DNA of 64,000 bases from Mesobacillus subterraneus (GTDB lineage Bacteria; Bacillota; Bacilli; Bacillales; Cytobacillaceae), in NCBI RefSeq assembly GCF_020524355.2, contig NZ_CP129019.1:124001-188000 (forward strand). Reading direction: 5' to 3'. The position numbers were made by a program, and so were the translations under genes. Below the pieces are notes generated by a model. It worked only from the letters and a program-made list of their open reading frames with translations, ran no database searches and was not told the DNA's origin. Shown here piece after piece: positions 1-9,752 of this stretch (within the stretch, counting starts at the first letter, position 1; the number at the start of each line of letters is the position of its first letter).

Positions 1-84
1 TGCTTAAAGGTAGCTCTCTTCAATAATGAAACTAGGAATCTACAGGAGAATTCTAAAACCTAACACTGACAAACAATAATAGAC

Positions 85-111
85 TAAACAAACGAACAAT
101 ATTACCGATAT
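85..111 (+). promoter_or_regulatory. SigD-type flagellar promoter of flaG-fliDST
   Basis: TAAA at 85-88 is followed after 15 bases by ACCGATAT at 104-111, close to the SigD consensus TAAA-N15-GCCGATAA. It lies 38 bp upstream of flaG. The orthologous yvyC-fliD-fliS-fliT genes of B. subtilis are late flagellar genes of the SigD regulon, so the assignment fits both sequence and context. The rest of 1-149 shows no gene. Confidence 0.7.
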
Positions 112-149
112 AACTACTAAAATACTGTTTATTTCAGGGGGACCCGGAG

Positions 150-515
150 ATGATTGAACGCTTATCATCCAATCAATTATCCTCACAACTCAGAACCACC
201 GATATCGGTGATACAGCTATCCAGACTCAGGAAAAAGTAGTAGATAGATCTAAAGGTGAAAAAGAAGAGAATCGAGAAAATATCAATTTTCCAAAAGAAA
301 AAGTAAAAGAGATTGTTGATGGTATGAACAAGTTCATGGAAGCCTCTCCCACAGCGTTAAAATTCGAATTCCATGAAAAGCTGAATGAATACTATGTAAA
401 AATCATTGATGAAAAAACGAAGGAAGTTGTGAGAGAAATCCCACCGAAGAAAATGCTCGATTTTTATGCGGCAATGACTGAATTTATTGGACTGATGGTG
501 GATAAAAAGATTTGA
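150..515 (+). CDS. flaG: FlaG family flagellar protein
   Basis: A 121-aa FlaG/YvyC family protein. The N-terminal ~45 residues are polar and low in structure. The conserved FlaG core follows, with ...KFEFHEKLNEYYVKIID and VVREIPPKKMLDFYAAM, typical of the family. FlaG proteins are linked to flagellar filament length and are encoded next to the filament cap gene; their biochemical role is unclear. The start ATG follows a G-rich ribosome binding site (GGGGGACCCGGAG). It is first in the flaG-fliD-fliS-fliT operon, 12 bp before fliD, and is preceded by a SigD-like promoter. Confidence 0.93.
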   Translation: MIERLSSNQLSSQLRTTDIGDTAIQTQEKVVDRSKGEKEENRENINFPKEKVKEIVDGMNKFMEASPTALKFEFHEKLNEYYVKIIDEKTKEVVREIPPKKMLDFYAAMTEFIGLMVDKKI

Positions 516-527
516 AGGTGATTAGAT

Positions 528-2621
528 ATGTCTAATATGCGGATAGGCGGTTTGGCAAGTGGTATGGATATCGACCAGATTGTTGGAGATTTAATGAAAG
601 CTGAGCGCATGCCGCTTGATAAATTGAAACAACAGAAACAGGTTCTTGAGTGGCAGCGGGATGATTACCGTTCAATGAACAGCCTCTTGTTGAACTTTCG
701 GACAGAATTGACGAACATGAAACTGACGACACAGTACCGGGCACGTTCAGTTACTTCAACGAATTCTGAACTAGTAACAGCGACTGCTAGCAGTGCAGCA
801 TCACAATCTTCTTATACAATAAAAAATGTAAGCGAATTGGCTTCGGCAGCTACAAAAGTCAGCGCCGGTTCTATAGCTGTAACAGGGCAGAAAGTTGATC
901 CGTCCAAAGCTTTATTAAGCCAACAAGGAAATTTAGCAGGAGGAGCCGGCTACCCATGGGAGAATGGTAATCTAGGTAATAAGACATTCATTGCTGATGG
1001 TGTCCTCGATAAATTTACGATTACAAAACACGCTGATGAACTTGTAGACTTAACAAAAATTTCAGACATGACAGTTAAGGTTAATGGCAAGGCTTATAGC
1101 ATAGTGGCTGGGGATACAACGACTACGCCTGCCTCTGCTGACCAAGTTATTATTGATGAAAATGGAAATCTTAAATTCAGCGGTCCTGTTGCCAAGGATG
1201 CAAAAATAGAATTCAATTATGTTCTTGATAAAAAGGTAGAAGAGAAGACTTTAAGTGCAGATACTTCGGAATGGCAGCTTGGAGCTACTTTCATTAATAA
1301 CACAAATTTTTCGTTAGATATTACCAAAACGGATGGTACTACTACGAATTATACGCTATCAGGTACGGCGGATGGTGATGGGTTCATTGCTCTCGTTGAT
1401 AGCGGAGCCACCCGGATTGGAAGAGTGAATCTTGAAACAGGAAAAGTAATTTTCGATACTGCTCAAACATCTGGGGTCACGGTTAAAGCTTCATATCAGC
1501 AAAAATATACTTCCATGGATTTGTCTACTGAAACTTCGACAGGACAAAAGACGGAAAAGTTCCTGATTTCTGGCAGTGATACTCTAAATCAAGTCATGAA
1601 TAAGGTTAATAGTTCAAATGTAGGCGTTACATTGTTTTTTGATAGCTATTCCGGGAATGTTTCTCTGACTAGGTCTGAAACAGGGAATTTTAGTAAAGGG
1701 AACCTGGATAACTTAGATACTGCCGACCAAATCAAAGCGACTGGTTTCTTTGCTACTGATTTATTAAAGCTTTCGAGTGCAGCTACTTATGGATCGAATG
1801 CAATGTTTAACATTAACGGAATGAATACAAGCAGAAGTTCAAATGCTTTTGAAATGAACGGGGTCACATTTACCCTTAAACAAACTTTTACGGATCCTGC
1901 TGTATCAGCATCTCTATCTATTAGTAATGATACTAATAAGGTTTTTGATAACATCAAAGCATTCGTCGAGAAGTATAATGAGCTTATTGATAAAATACAG
2001 AAAAAATCATCTGAGGAGTATTACCGCAGCTACAAGCCGCTGACGGATGAACAACGGGAAACTCTTTCTGAAAAACAGCAAGAGCAGTGGGAAGAAAAGG
2101 CAAAAAGCGGGCTGCTGAAAAGAGATCCAATCCTTACGGGAGTTCTTGGTAACATGCGCAGCAATTTTTACGCACCTGTTAGAAATGCAGCTGTTGATCC
2201 GCTCATGAACCAGCTAGCTAGTATCGGGATTAAAACAACGGCCAATTATCTTGAGGGTGGAAAATTGGAAATTAACGAGGCGGCATTGAAGAAAGCTATA
2301 GAAGACAACCCGGAGTCTGTGGAGAACTTGTTCCGCGGGACAGGAACATCAAGTGATGAGCAGGGAATTGTCCACAGACTATTTGATACAGTAAATGGAG
2401 CAATGGACAAACTAAAGAATCGAGCAGGGAATTCCTTTTCCACTACTAAGCAATTCACACTTGGTCGCCAATTAGATAATGTCGACAGCCAAATCAACCG
2501 TTTCGAGTCACGTCTGACCCAAATCGAAGACCGCTACTGGCGCCAGTTTACTGCTATGGAAAAAGCGATCCAGAGGGCTAACAGCCAATCAATGTACTTA
2601 ATGCAACAGTTTAGTATGTAA
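528..2621 (+). CDS. fliD: Flagellar filament cap protein FliD (hook-associated protein 2)
   Basis: FliD forms the distal cap of the flagellum and catalyses insertion of flagellin subunits at the filament tip. The N-terminal signature IGGLASGMDIDQIVGDLM is at residues 6-23, followed by the FliD_N helical region. The C-terminal FliD_C region has NLDNVDSQINRFESRL-like helices ending in MYLMQQFSM. At 697 aa it is longer than B. subtilis FliD (about 500 aa). The extra length lies in the central, variable, surface-exposed domains (residues ~130-330), as expected for this family. It starts 12 bp after flaG and precedes the secretion chaperone genes fliS and fliT. Confidence 0.96.
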   Translation: MSNMRIGGLASGMDIDQIVGDLMKAERMPLDKLKQQKQVLEWQRDDYRSMNSLLLNFRTELTNMKLTTQYRARSVTSTNSELVTATASSAASQSSYTIKNVSELASAATKVSAGSIAVTGQKVDPSKALLSQQGNLAGGAGYPWENGNLGNKTFIADGVLDKFTITKHADELVDLTKISDMTVKVNGKAYSIVAGDTTTTPASADQVIIDENGNLKFSGPVAKDAKIEFNYVLDKKVEEKTLSADTSEWQLGATFINNTNFSLDITKTDGTTTNYTLSGTADGDGFIALVDSGATRIGRVNLETGKVIFDTAQTSGVTVKASYQQKYTSMDLSTETSTGQKTEKFLISGSDTLNQVMNKVNSSNVGVTLFFDSYSGNVSLTRSETGNFSKGNLDNLDTADQIKATGFFATDLLKLSSAATYGSNAMFNINGMNTSRSSNAFEMNGVTFTLKQTFTDPAVSASLSISNDTNKVFDNIKAFVEKYNELIDKIQKKSSEEYYRSYKPLTDEQRETLSEKQQEQWEEKAKSGLLKRDPILTGVLGNMRSNFYAPVRNAAVDPLMNQLASIGIKTTANYLEGGKLEINEAALKKAIEDNPESVENLFRGTGTSSDEQGIVHRLFDTVNGAMDKLKNRAGNSFSTTKQFTLGRQLDNVDSQINRFESRLTQIEDRYWRQFTAMEKAIQRANSQSMYLMQQFSM

Positions 2622-2654
2622 TAAAATCTCTCTTTTTACAAAGGAGCTTGTAAT

Positions 2655-3056
2655 ATGGCACTAACTAACCCATACCAATCTTACCAGCAGAACTCGGTTA
2701 ATACAGCGTCACCTGGTGAATTGACATTGATGTTATACAATGGATGCCTGAAGTTTATCAATCTCGCGAAGCATGCGATTGAGACGAAGGATATCCAGGC
2801 GAAAAATACGAATATCCAGAAGGCACAAAAGATTGTGCAAGAGTTGATGGTCACACTTAATATGGACCTTGAAGTTTCTCAAAATATGATGTCATTATAC
2901 GATTATATGAATCGCCGGTTGATCGACGCGAACATTAAGAATGACACTGCGATTTTGGAAGAGGTAGAGACTCTTGTTACTGACTTCCGCGACACCTGGA
3001 AACAAGTCATCCAATTGAACCGTCAGAAGCAGCACGGCCAGGGTGGCGTAGTTTAA
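2655..3056 (+). CDS. fliS: Flagellin export chaperone FliS
   Basis: A 133-aa FliS protein, the usual family length. It binds the C-terminal helix of flagellin in the cytosol, prevents premature polymerisation and delivers it to the flagellar type III export gate. The family hallmark near the N-terminus is present: NPYQSYQQNSVNTASPGELTLMLYNG, within residues 5-30. The ribosome binding site AAAGGAG lies 8 bp before the ATG. Its stop codon overlaps the start of the next gene (TAATG), indicating translational coupling. Confidence 0.96.
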   Translation: MALTNPYQSYQQNSVNTASPGELTLMLYNGCLKFINLAKHAIETKDIQAKNTNIQKAQKIVQELMVTLNMDLEVSQNMMSLYDYMNRRLIDANIKNDTAILEEVETLVTDFRDTWKQVIQLNRQKQHGQGGVV

Positions 3057-3400
3057 TGAGTGCTGTCCTTCACTTTCATCAGCTGACTAATGAACTCATA
3101 CAACTTTTGAAGACTGCTGATTTGGATCGCGATGATAAAATCTCTCGGACTGATGAGTTATTAAGTCAGCGAGAAGCACTCATGAATGCAATTGTTCCTC
3201 CCTATACATCTGAAGAAATGAAAGCAGGGAAGGAAATCAATCAGCTGAATAAGAGGCTTGCTCAGCTTTTAAAAGCTGAAAAGGCTTCTGTTCAAAGAGA
3301 TATTAAAGGTTTGCAATCGAAAAAAGAATCAAACACAAAATATGTAAATCCATATCAAAACCTTTCGACAGATGGCATGTTTTACGACAAGAGGAAATAG
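3056..3400 (+). CDS. fliT: FliT-like flagellar protein
   Basis: A 114-aa, highly charged helical protein directly overlapping the fliS stop codon. FliT-type proteins are small export chaperones for FliD, and the equivalent position in B. subtilis is occupied by fliT. Sequence conservation in the family is weak, so the assignment rests on position, size, predicted helical content and the pattern LLSQREALMNAIVPPYT shared by Bacillus FliT proteins. The C-terminal tail is basic. Confidence 0.75.
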   Translation: MSAVLHFHQLTNELIQLLKTADLDRDDKISRTDELLSQREALMNAIVPPYTSEEMKAGKEINQLNKRLAQLLKAEKASVQRDIKGLQSKKESNTKYVNPYQNLSTDGMFYDKRK

Positions 3401-3778
3401 GTGAATGGATTGAACGCATTAAATGAAGAGAAGATGCTCTTGGTCAGGCAGTATATCGGTTTGCTGGATACCATTGAAGAAGCATTTGCCAATATCTTTC
3501 TTTTTCTTGAAGAACTTAGGATAGAGGACGCAGATCATCTGTGGGATGATGTCAGTTTGGCGTTTGGGCAAATCCATCTCTCCAACCAGGTTCTTGCTGA
3601 GCGACCGGAAGTCCTGATTCAACTCACTTCTTTTACGAATGTATGGGAAAAGGCTCAATTACTTCATCATTCCGATTACAGTATATGGGAAGAGGTAATT
3701 GGTGAAAGAATTTATCCTGCTTTTACCGAGTGGTCCAGGGAAATCAATAAACAATTCAGACCCTATTTCATCAACTAA
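3401..3778 (+). CDS. Hypothetical protein of the flagellar operon
   Basis: A 125-aa acidic protein starting with GTG directly after the fliT stop codon; the ribosome binding site AAGAGGAAA lies within the end of fliT. No motif is recognised. It is predicted mostly helical and has no membrane segment. Position and coupling suggest it is the last gene of the fliD-fliS-fliT unit, since a terminator hairpin overlaps its stop codon. Function unknown. Confidence 0.7.
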   Translation: MNGLNALNEEKMLLVRQYIGLLDTIEEAFANIFLFLEELRIEDADHLWDDVSLAFGQIHLSNQVLAERPEVLIQLTSFTNVWEKAQLLHHSDYSIWEEVIGERIYPAFTEWSREINKQFRPYFIN

Positions 3779-3802
3779 ACCGCCCAATCCAGGCGGTTTT
3801 TT
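3778..3802 (+). terminator. Terminator of the flaG-fliDST operon
   Basis: The hairpin AACCGCC/GGCGGTT is followed by a T-run and overlaps the last base of the upstream stop codon. Confidence 0.85.
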
Positions 3803-3881
3803 CCATGGTTCGACAGGCTTTCGCAAATTATCCACTATTCCGACGGTAAAAACAGACATAAAAATGTCAAATCTTCAGACT

Positions 3882-3907
3882 GTTTTTGCAGGAGTTCTTT
3901 GGGGTAA
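3882..3907 (+). promoter_or_regulatory. Candidate SigB promoter of hpf
   Basis: GTTTTT (3882-3887), a 14-bp spacer and GGGTAA (3902-3907) match the SigB pattern GTTTAA-N12-14-GGGTAT. The B. subtilis ortholog (yvyD/hpf) is known to be a SigB- and SigH-controlled stress gene, so the match is biologically expected. Confidence 0.55.
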
Positions 3908-3953
3908 AATAGAATTAGTAATACATAGTCATATCCCAAAGGAGGAGTCCACT

Positions 3954-4499
3954 ATGAACTACAACATTCGTGGAGAAAACATTGAGGTAACGCCAGCAAT
4001 CAGAGAGTATGTAGAGAAGAAGGTTGCGAAGCTTGACCGGTATTTTACCGAGTCACCCAATGCTAATGTGAACGTTAACCTGAAAGTTTACCAGGATAAG
4101 AAATCAAAAGTTGAAATTACAATTCCGATGAAGGATCTTGTGCTTCGCGCAGAGGAGCTTCATGAAGATATGTATGCTGCGATCGATTTGATTACTGATA
4201 AGCTTGAGCGCCAAATTCGCAAGCATAAGACAAAGGTAAACCGCAAGTTCCGTGAAAAGGACAGCTTGAAGGATTACGCTCCAATTTTCACAGAGGTTGA
4301 ACAGGCTGAAGAAGATGAAGACCTTGAAGTTGTCCGTACAAAGAGCTTCGACCTGAAGCCAATGGACAGCGAAGAAGCGATTCTGCAGATGAACATGCTG
4401 GGCCACAGCTTCTACGTGTTCACAAACGCTGAAACAAACCAGACAAATGTAGTTTACAAGCGTAACGACGGCCGCTATGGTTTGATTGAAGCTCAATAA
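3954..4499 (+). CDS. hpf: Ribosome hibernation promoting factor, long form
   Basis: A 181-aa long-form HPF. The N-terminal S30AE domain (residues 1-~100; MNYNIRGENIEVTPAIREYV) binds the 30S decoding region. The C-terminal domain (~120-181; LKPMDSEEAILQMNMLGHSF) dimerises to make 100S ribosomes, which stores inactive ribosomes under stress or in stationary phase. The start was chosen at 3954 because AAAGGAGG lies 7-8 bp upstream and the family begins MNYNIRG; the open frame runs further upstream but without family similarity. A SigB-like promoter precedes it and a terminator follows at 4559. Confidence 0.97.
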   Translation: MNYNIRGENIEVTPAIREYVEKKVAKLDRYFTESPNANVNVNLKVYQDKKSKVEITIPMKDLVLRAEELHEDMYAAIDLITDKLERQIRKHKTKVNRKFREKDSLKDYAPIFTEVEQAEEDEDLEVVRTKSFDLKPMDSEEAILQMNMLGHSFYVFTNAETNQTNVVYKRNDGRYGLIEAQ

Positions 4500-4558
4500 G
4501 AAATATGGTCGCAACGGCTTGAATTACTCGGGCTGCCGGTCACAATAATCTAACACTC

Positions 4559-4592
4559 TACCCACAGTCAGAAATTGGCTGTGGGTTTTCAT
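4559..4592 (+). terminator. Terminator of hpf
   Basis: The inverted repeat ACCCACAG(T)CA / TGGCTGTGGGT is followed by TTTTC, 60 bp after the hpf stop codon. Confidence 0.8.
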
Positions 4593-4654
4593 TTGTTCTT
4601 TTAAAGGGGAATTTATACCGAGTGCCGAACTATTTTTTACAGGAGGCGATACAA

Positions 4655-5497
4655 ATGACATTTTCAATCGTAGGTTATGATCCGCAGGAAAAAGAGTGGG
4701 GAATTGCCGTTCAATCTAAGTTTCTTGGAGTAGGGGCGGTTGTTCCGTTTGCAAAAGCTGGAGTAGGTGCTGTTGCCACACAGTCTTATGCGAACACAGC
4801 ATACGGACCACAGGCGCTTGAGTTGATGGCTCAGGGGAAATCTGCTGACGAAGTCATGGAGCTGATCACAAAGGACGACCCTGACAAGGAGATGCGCCAG
4901 GTCGGCTTGATTGACGCCGAAGGAAAGGGTGCAACTTTTACTGGTACATATTGCTATGACTGGGCAGGTGGAGTGACAGGTAAGCATTTCGCGGCGCAAG
5001 GAAATATTTTGGTGGATGAAAATACCGTCAAATCAATGGCTGAAACGTTTGAATCGACGGAAGGATCGCTCGCTCATCGTCTGCTTCAGGCGCTCAACGC
5101 CGGCCAGCAAGCGGGTGGCGATAGCAGAGGGCAGCAGTCAGCGGCACTTCTTGTCGTCAAAGAGAAGGGCGGATATGGCGGCTACAATGATCGGTATGTC
5201 GATCTGCGTGTCGATGACCATCCTGAGCCAATCACGGAATTGATTCGCATCTACGGCCTGCAGCAGCTTTATTTTGCAAAAGCAAAACCGGAGAACGTGG
5301 TCGCCATCGAAGGTGAGGTCAAGGAAACAGTGATTCAGCACCTAAAGCGTCTCGATTATCTAAAGGCAGACCCATCAACCGACGAAGAGCTCCACAAAGC
5401 GCTCACAGCCTATCTCCACACCGAAAATTTCGAAGAACGAGAGCAGGAGAAGGGCAAAATTGACCTTGAAGTTTTGGAGTTTATGAAAAATCAATAA
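4655..5497 (+). CDS. DUF1028 domain-containing protein
   Basis: A 280-aa DUF1028 protein. The family has an Ntn-hydrolase-like fold, and N-terminal conservation is seen here as FSIVGYDPQEKEWGIAVQSKF followed by the GAVVPFAKAGVGAVATQSYAN segment. The DSRGQQSAALLV motif near residue 165 is also conserved. The biochemical activity of this family is not established. The start at 4655 follows AGGAGG by 8 bp; an in-frame GTG 33 bp upstream has no ribosome binding site. It stands alone between hpf and secA, where B. subtilis has no such gene. A terminator follows. Confidence 0.85.
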   Translation: MTFSIVGYDPQEKEWGIAVQSKFLGVGAVVPFAKAGVGAVATQSYANTAYGPQALELMAQGKSADEVMELITKDDPDKEMRQVGLIDAEGKGATFTGTYCYDWAGGVTGKHFAAQGNILVDENTVKSMAETFESTEGSLAHRLLQALNAGQQAGGDSRGQQSAALLVVKEKGGYGGYNDRYVDLRVDDHPEPITELIRIYGLQQLYFAKAKPENVVAIEGEVKETVIQHLKRLDYLKADPSTDEELHKALTAYLHTENFEEREQEKGKIDLEVLEFMKNQ

Positions 5498-5500
5498 TAT

Positions 5501-5533
5501 ATGGTCCCACTGTCAGCTGGCAGTGGGACTTTC
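5501..5533 (+). terminator. Terminator of the DUF1028 gene
   Basis: The hairpin GTCCCACTGtcagctgg-CAGTGGGAC is followed by TTT; stem of about 9 bp. Confidence 0.75.
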
Positions 5534-5549
5534 CGCCTTTTCCGATTGG

Positions 5550-5578
5550 TTGTCACCCCCATTTGTAAGTGGTAGAAT
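5550..5578 (+). promoter_or_regulatory. SigA promoter upstream of secA
   Basis: TTGTCA (5550-5555), a 17-bp spacer and TAGAAT (5573-5578). It lies about 370 bp before the secA start; the intervening leader contains a dispersed repeat (5690-5935). Confidence 0.6.
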
Positions 5579-5689
5579 AGTAAGAAGAAATAAATCGAAT
5601 TTTTCTAAAAGGGATTCGGTGCGTTTACAGCGAATCTTTTTTTCTTTGGGACAATAATATAGAATTCACTTCGAGAATTGGCCAGCTCC

Positions 5690-5935
5690 AGCACCTAGCC
5701 CCTCGAGTCGCTTGTCTAGCTGCGGCTCCTAACTCCTCGAGACGCTTCGTTCCTGCCATTGAAGTCAAAGAACGACTTCACTGTCAGGCCCTCCAGCGCT
5801 TGTCGGAGTTGGGCAGTCGCCCACGCTTTTCAAGTTCGGTCCGCCCAATGAAGTCAAAGAACGACTTCACCGGTCGGCCCTCCAACGCTTGTCGGGGCTG
5901 GACAAGGTGCTTGCGCTTTTCGAATTCAATAGATA
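5690..5935 (+). repeat. Bacillaceae-type dispersed GC-rich repeat, two units
   Basis: A GC-rich non-coding stretch in the secA leader. Two units 89 bp apart each contain the small hairpin GAAGTCAAAGAACGACTTC (5761-5779 and 5850-5868), followed by GGCCCTCCAGCGCTTGTCGG or a one-base variant. The composition and the CTCCAGC/CCTCGAGTCGCTTG words resemble intergenic repeats seen in many Bacillus relatives. It lies between the predicted promoter and the secA ribosome binding site, so it is probably transcribed. Confidence 0.6.
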
Positions 5936-5949
5936 AAAGGAGCGTCTGT

Positions 5950-8466
5950 ATGGGGATTTTAACGAAAATTTTCGACCAGAATAAGCGCGATATAAAGAAA
6001 TTGACAAAAATGGCGGATCAAATCGATGCGCTTGCAGGTGATATGGAAAAGCTGTCTGACGACCAGCTCAGGGAAAAAACGGAGGAGTTCAAATCCCGTT
6101 ACCAGAATGGCACATCTACAGATGACTTGCTGATGGAAGCTTTTGCCGTCGTACGTGAAGGTGCCAAACGTGTCCTTGGCCTGTATCCTTATAAAGTCCA
6201 GCTGATGGGTGGTATCGCTCTTCATGAGGGGAATATCTCCGAAATGAAGACTGGTGAAGGTAAAACCCTTACAGCGACCATGCCAGTTTATCTGAACGCG
6301 ATTACTGGTCGCGGCGTGCACGTGATCACGGTCAACGAATACCTCGCAAGCCGTGACGCCGTTGAGATGGGCAAGCTGTATGAGTTCCTTGGCCTGACAG
6401 TCGGCCTCAACCTGAACAGCATGACGAAGGAAGAGAAGCAGGAAGCGTACCGTGCTGATATCACATATGGTACGAACAACGAGTTCGGCTTCGACTATCT
6501 GCGTGACAACATGGTGCTGTACAGTGATCAGAAAGTTCAGCGTCCATTGCACTTCTGTGTCATCGATGAAGTTGACTCCATTTTAATCGATGAAGCGCGT
6601 ACGCCGTTGATCATTTCCGGTTCTGCGCAAAAATCAGCCGCGCTATACATTCAGGCAAACGCCTTCGTTCGCACTTTGAAACGCGAAGAAGACTACACAT
6701 ATGATGAAAAAACGAAGGGTGTCCAGCTGACGGAGGATGGAATCACCAAGTCCGAGAAGGCATTCGGAATCGAGAACCTTTTTGACATCAAGCATGTGAC
6801 ATTGCTTCATCACATCAACCAGGCGATGAAGGCTCAGGCCAGCATGCACAAGGATGTCGATTACGTCGTCCAGGACGGCGAGATTGTCATCGTTGACCAG
6901 TTCACTGGCCGTTTGATGAAGGGCCGCCGCTACAGCGAAGGCTTGCACCAGGCAATCGAGGCAAAAGAAGGCCTTGAAGTCCAGAATGAAAGCATGACGC
7001 TTGCGACGATCACATTCCAAAACTACTTCCGTATGTATGAAAAGCTGTCCGGTATGACGGGGTACGGCGAAGACTGAGGAAGAAGAATTCCGCAATATCT
7101 ACAATATGAACGTTGTCGTGATTCCGACGAACCGTCCGATCGCCCGTGACGACCGCCCGGATTTGATTTATGCAAGTATGCAGGGGAAGTTCAAGGCAGT
7201 AGCCGATGATATCGCTGAACGCCATCAGGCTGGACAACCAGTCCTTGTTGGTACGGTTGCGATTGAAACATCAGAAATTATTTCTGCATTTTTAACGAAA
7301 AAGGGAATTAAACACAATGTCTTGAACGCGAAAAACCATGAGCGTGAAGCGGAAATCATCGCTGAAGCCGGTCATAAGGGTTCGGTTACGATCGCGACAA
7401 ATATGGCGGGTCGTGGTACGGACATCAAGCTTGGTGAAGGTGTCAAAGAGGTTGGCGGTCTTGCGGTAATTGGTACAGAGCGTCACGAGAGCCGTCGTAT
7501 TGATAACCAGCTCCGCGGACGTTCCGGACGTCAGGGAGACCCTGGTGTCACTCAGTTCTACCTTTCCATGGAAGATGAACTGATGCGCCGCTTCGGTTCT
7601 GACAATATGAAAACAATGATGGAGCGCCTTGGCATGGATGACACCCAGCCAATTCAGAGCAAGATGGTTTCAAGAGCCGTTGAATCTGCGCAAAAACGTG
7701 TTGAGGGCAACAACTTCGATGCCCGTAAGCAATTGCTTCAGTACGATGATGTTCTTCGCCAGCAGCGCGAAATCATTTACAAGCAGCGTGACGAGGTTCT
7801 TGAATCTGAAAACCTTCGCGATATCGTAGAAAGAATGATCCGATCTGCATTGGAGCGCAATGTCTCTGCCCATACGCCAGCTGGCGAGGATATGGAAAAA
7901 TGGGATCTGAACAGTATCCTTGATTACGTGAACGGTAACTTGCTTCACGAAGGCGACATCACTGTCGAAGACCTTCACGGAAAAGAGCAGGATGAAATCA
8001 TCGAAGCCATCATGGCGAAGGTGAAAGAGCGCTATGATGAAAAAGAAGAAATGCTGACTGACGAGCAAATGCGCGAATTTGAAAAAGTTATCGTGCTTCG
8101 CTCGGTTGACTCAAAGTGGATGGACCACATCGACCAGATGGACCAGCTTCGCCAGGGTATCCACCTGCGTGCGTATATGGCCAGATCGATCCACTGCGCG
8201 AATACCAGCATGAAGGCTTCGCGATGTTCGAAAACATGGTACTGTCCATCGAAGACGATGTTGCGAAATATATCATGAAAGCTGAAATCCGCAGCAACCT
8301 TGAGCGCCAGGAAGTAGCGAAAGGCCACGCGGTCAATCCAAAAGAAGGCGAAGGCGGCAAGGTAAAGAAGAAGCCAGTCGTCAAGTCGATGGATGTCGGC
8401 CGTAATGACCCATGCATCTGCGGCAGCGGAAAGAAATACAAGAACTGCTGCGGCAAAGCAGAATAA
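5950..8466 (+). CDS. secA: Preprotein translocase ATPase SecA, disrupted by two frameshifts
   Basis: SecA is the ATPase motor that pushes unfolded preproteins through SecYEG. The full chain is legible across three reading frames: DEAD motor with [19 protein letters not shown] (Walker A) and [15 protein letters not shown] (Walker B), preprotein cross-linking domain, second motor half with [15 protein letters not shown], helical scaffold, and C-terminal zinc motif [13 protein letters not shown]. The start at 5950 has AAAGGAG upstream. Frame is lost at ~7057-7060 (GGGG where GGG restores [13 protein letters not shown]) and at ~8172-8176 (an extra two bases in GCGTATATGGCC; removing them restores [12 protein letters not shown]). 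SecA is essential, so sequence errors are more likely than a true pseudogene. It is followed by prfB as in B. subtilis. Confidence 0.92.
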
Positions 8467-8613
8467 CTTCACCGCACTACCGCACTGGGGGTTATGCCCC
8501 CGGCGCGGTGATGCGTTAAAGAACAACAAGAGGGCGCGGGTAACCGGCTCTCTTTTTCCTTGCTGCATAGAATAAGGTATAATAGTAATTAACTTACTTT
8601 AGAGGTGAACGAT

Positions 8614-9724
8614 ATGGAATTAGCGGATATCAGGAATGAACTTGAGAGAACAGCTAAGAAATTAGCGGACTTCAGGGGGTCTCTTTGACCTCGAAAATAA
8701 AGAAGCGCGGATTGCTGAGCTAGAGGACGGCATGCTTGCGCCGGACTTCTGGGATGACCAGCAAAAGGCACAGGTCGTCATCAATGAAGCCAATGCGCTT
8801 AAGGAACAAGTTAATGTTTTTAACGAGCTGAACGAAACATACGAAAACCTTGATTTGACTTATGAGCTTGTGAAAGAGGAAGACGACGCGGACCTTCGCG
8901 AAGAGTTGGAGAAGGAGCTTGTTGAGTTCAAAGATCGCATGAGCGAGTTTGAGCTCCAATTATTGTTGAGTGAAGAGCATGATAAAAATAATGCGATTCT
9001 TGAATTGCACCCTGGCGCTGGCGGAACGGAGTCCCAGGACTGGGGCTCGATGCTTTTGCGTATGTATACACGCTGGGCGGAAAAGCGAGGTTTCAAGGTT
9101 GAGACGCTGGATTACCTGCCAGGAGACGAAGCGGGAATCAAGAGTGTTACGTTAAAAATTAACGGGCATAATGCATACGGCTATTTGAAAGCGGAAAAAG
9201 GTGTACACCGTCTCGTACGTATTTCGCCGTTTGACTCTTCAGGACGCCGCCATACTTCATTTGTTTCCTGTGAAGTGATGCCGGAGTTCAACAACGAAAT
9301 CGAGATCGAAATCCGTACGGAAGATTTGAAAATCGATACGTACCGAGCAAGCGGCGCCGGCGGTCAGCACATCAACACGACTGACTCAGCCGTCCGGATC
9401 ACGCACTTGCCAACTGGCGTCGTTGTTTCATCCCAGGCAGAACGTTCACAGATCAAGAACCGAGAAACGTCGATGAAGATGCTGAAAGCCAAACTTTACC
9501 AGCGTGAAATCGAGCAGCAGCAAGCCGAGCTGGACGAAATCCGCGGTGAGCAAAAAGAAATTGGCTGGGGCAGCCAGATCCGTTCTTATGTATTCCATCC
9601 ATACTCCATGGTAAAAGACCATCGCACAAGCGCCGAATCCGGCAACGTGCAGGGCGTCATGGACGGGGATATTGATATGTTTATTGACGCTTATTTGAGG
9701 TCGAAATTGAGTTTGGGTGAATAA
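8614..9724 (+). CDS. prfB: Peptide chain release factor 2 (programmed +1 frameshift)
   Basis: RF2 recognises UGA and UAA stop codons and triggers hydrolysis of peptidyl-tRNA. The first 24 codons (8614-8685) end at an in-frame TGA (8686-8688) inside AGGGGGTCTCTTTGAC. This is the classic RF2 autoregulatory site: a Shine-Dalgarno-like AGGGGG, the slippery CTT and a weak UGA-C stop. Translation continues in the +1 frame from 8687. The catalytic GGQ motif is present as [18 protein letters not shown], and [13 protein letters not shown] follows. The whole protein is about 369 aa, the normal length. It follows secA and precedes a strong terminator. Confidence 0.97.
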
Positions 9725-9752
9725 ACTGAACTTCATATGAGTTTGAGTGAGT

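Noticed and set aside
3699..3953. N-terminal extension of hpf
   Set aside because: The open frame runs through a terminator and promoter. The ribosome binding site and family similarity begin at 3954.
5950..8466. Three separate genes in the secA region
   Set aside because: The three frames join into one standard SecA after two small indels, so they are parts of one gene.
8614..8688. prfB as a pseudogene with a premature stop
   Set aside because: The TGA lies in the standard RF2 programmed frameshift site.
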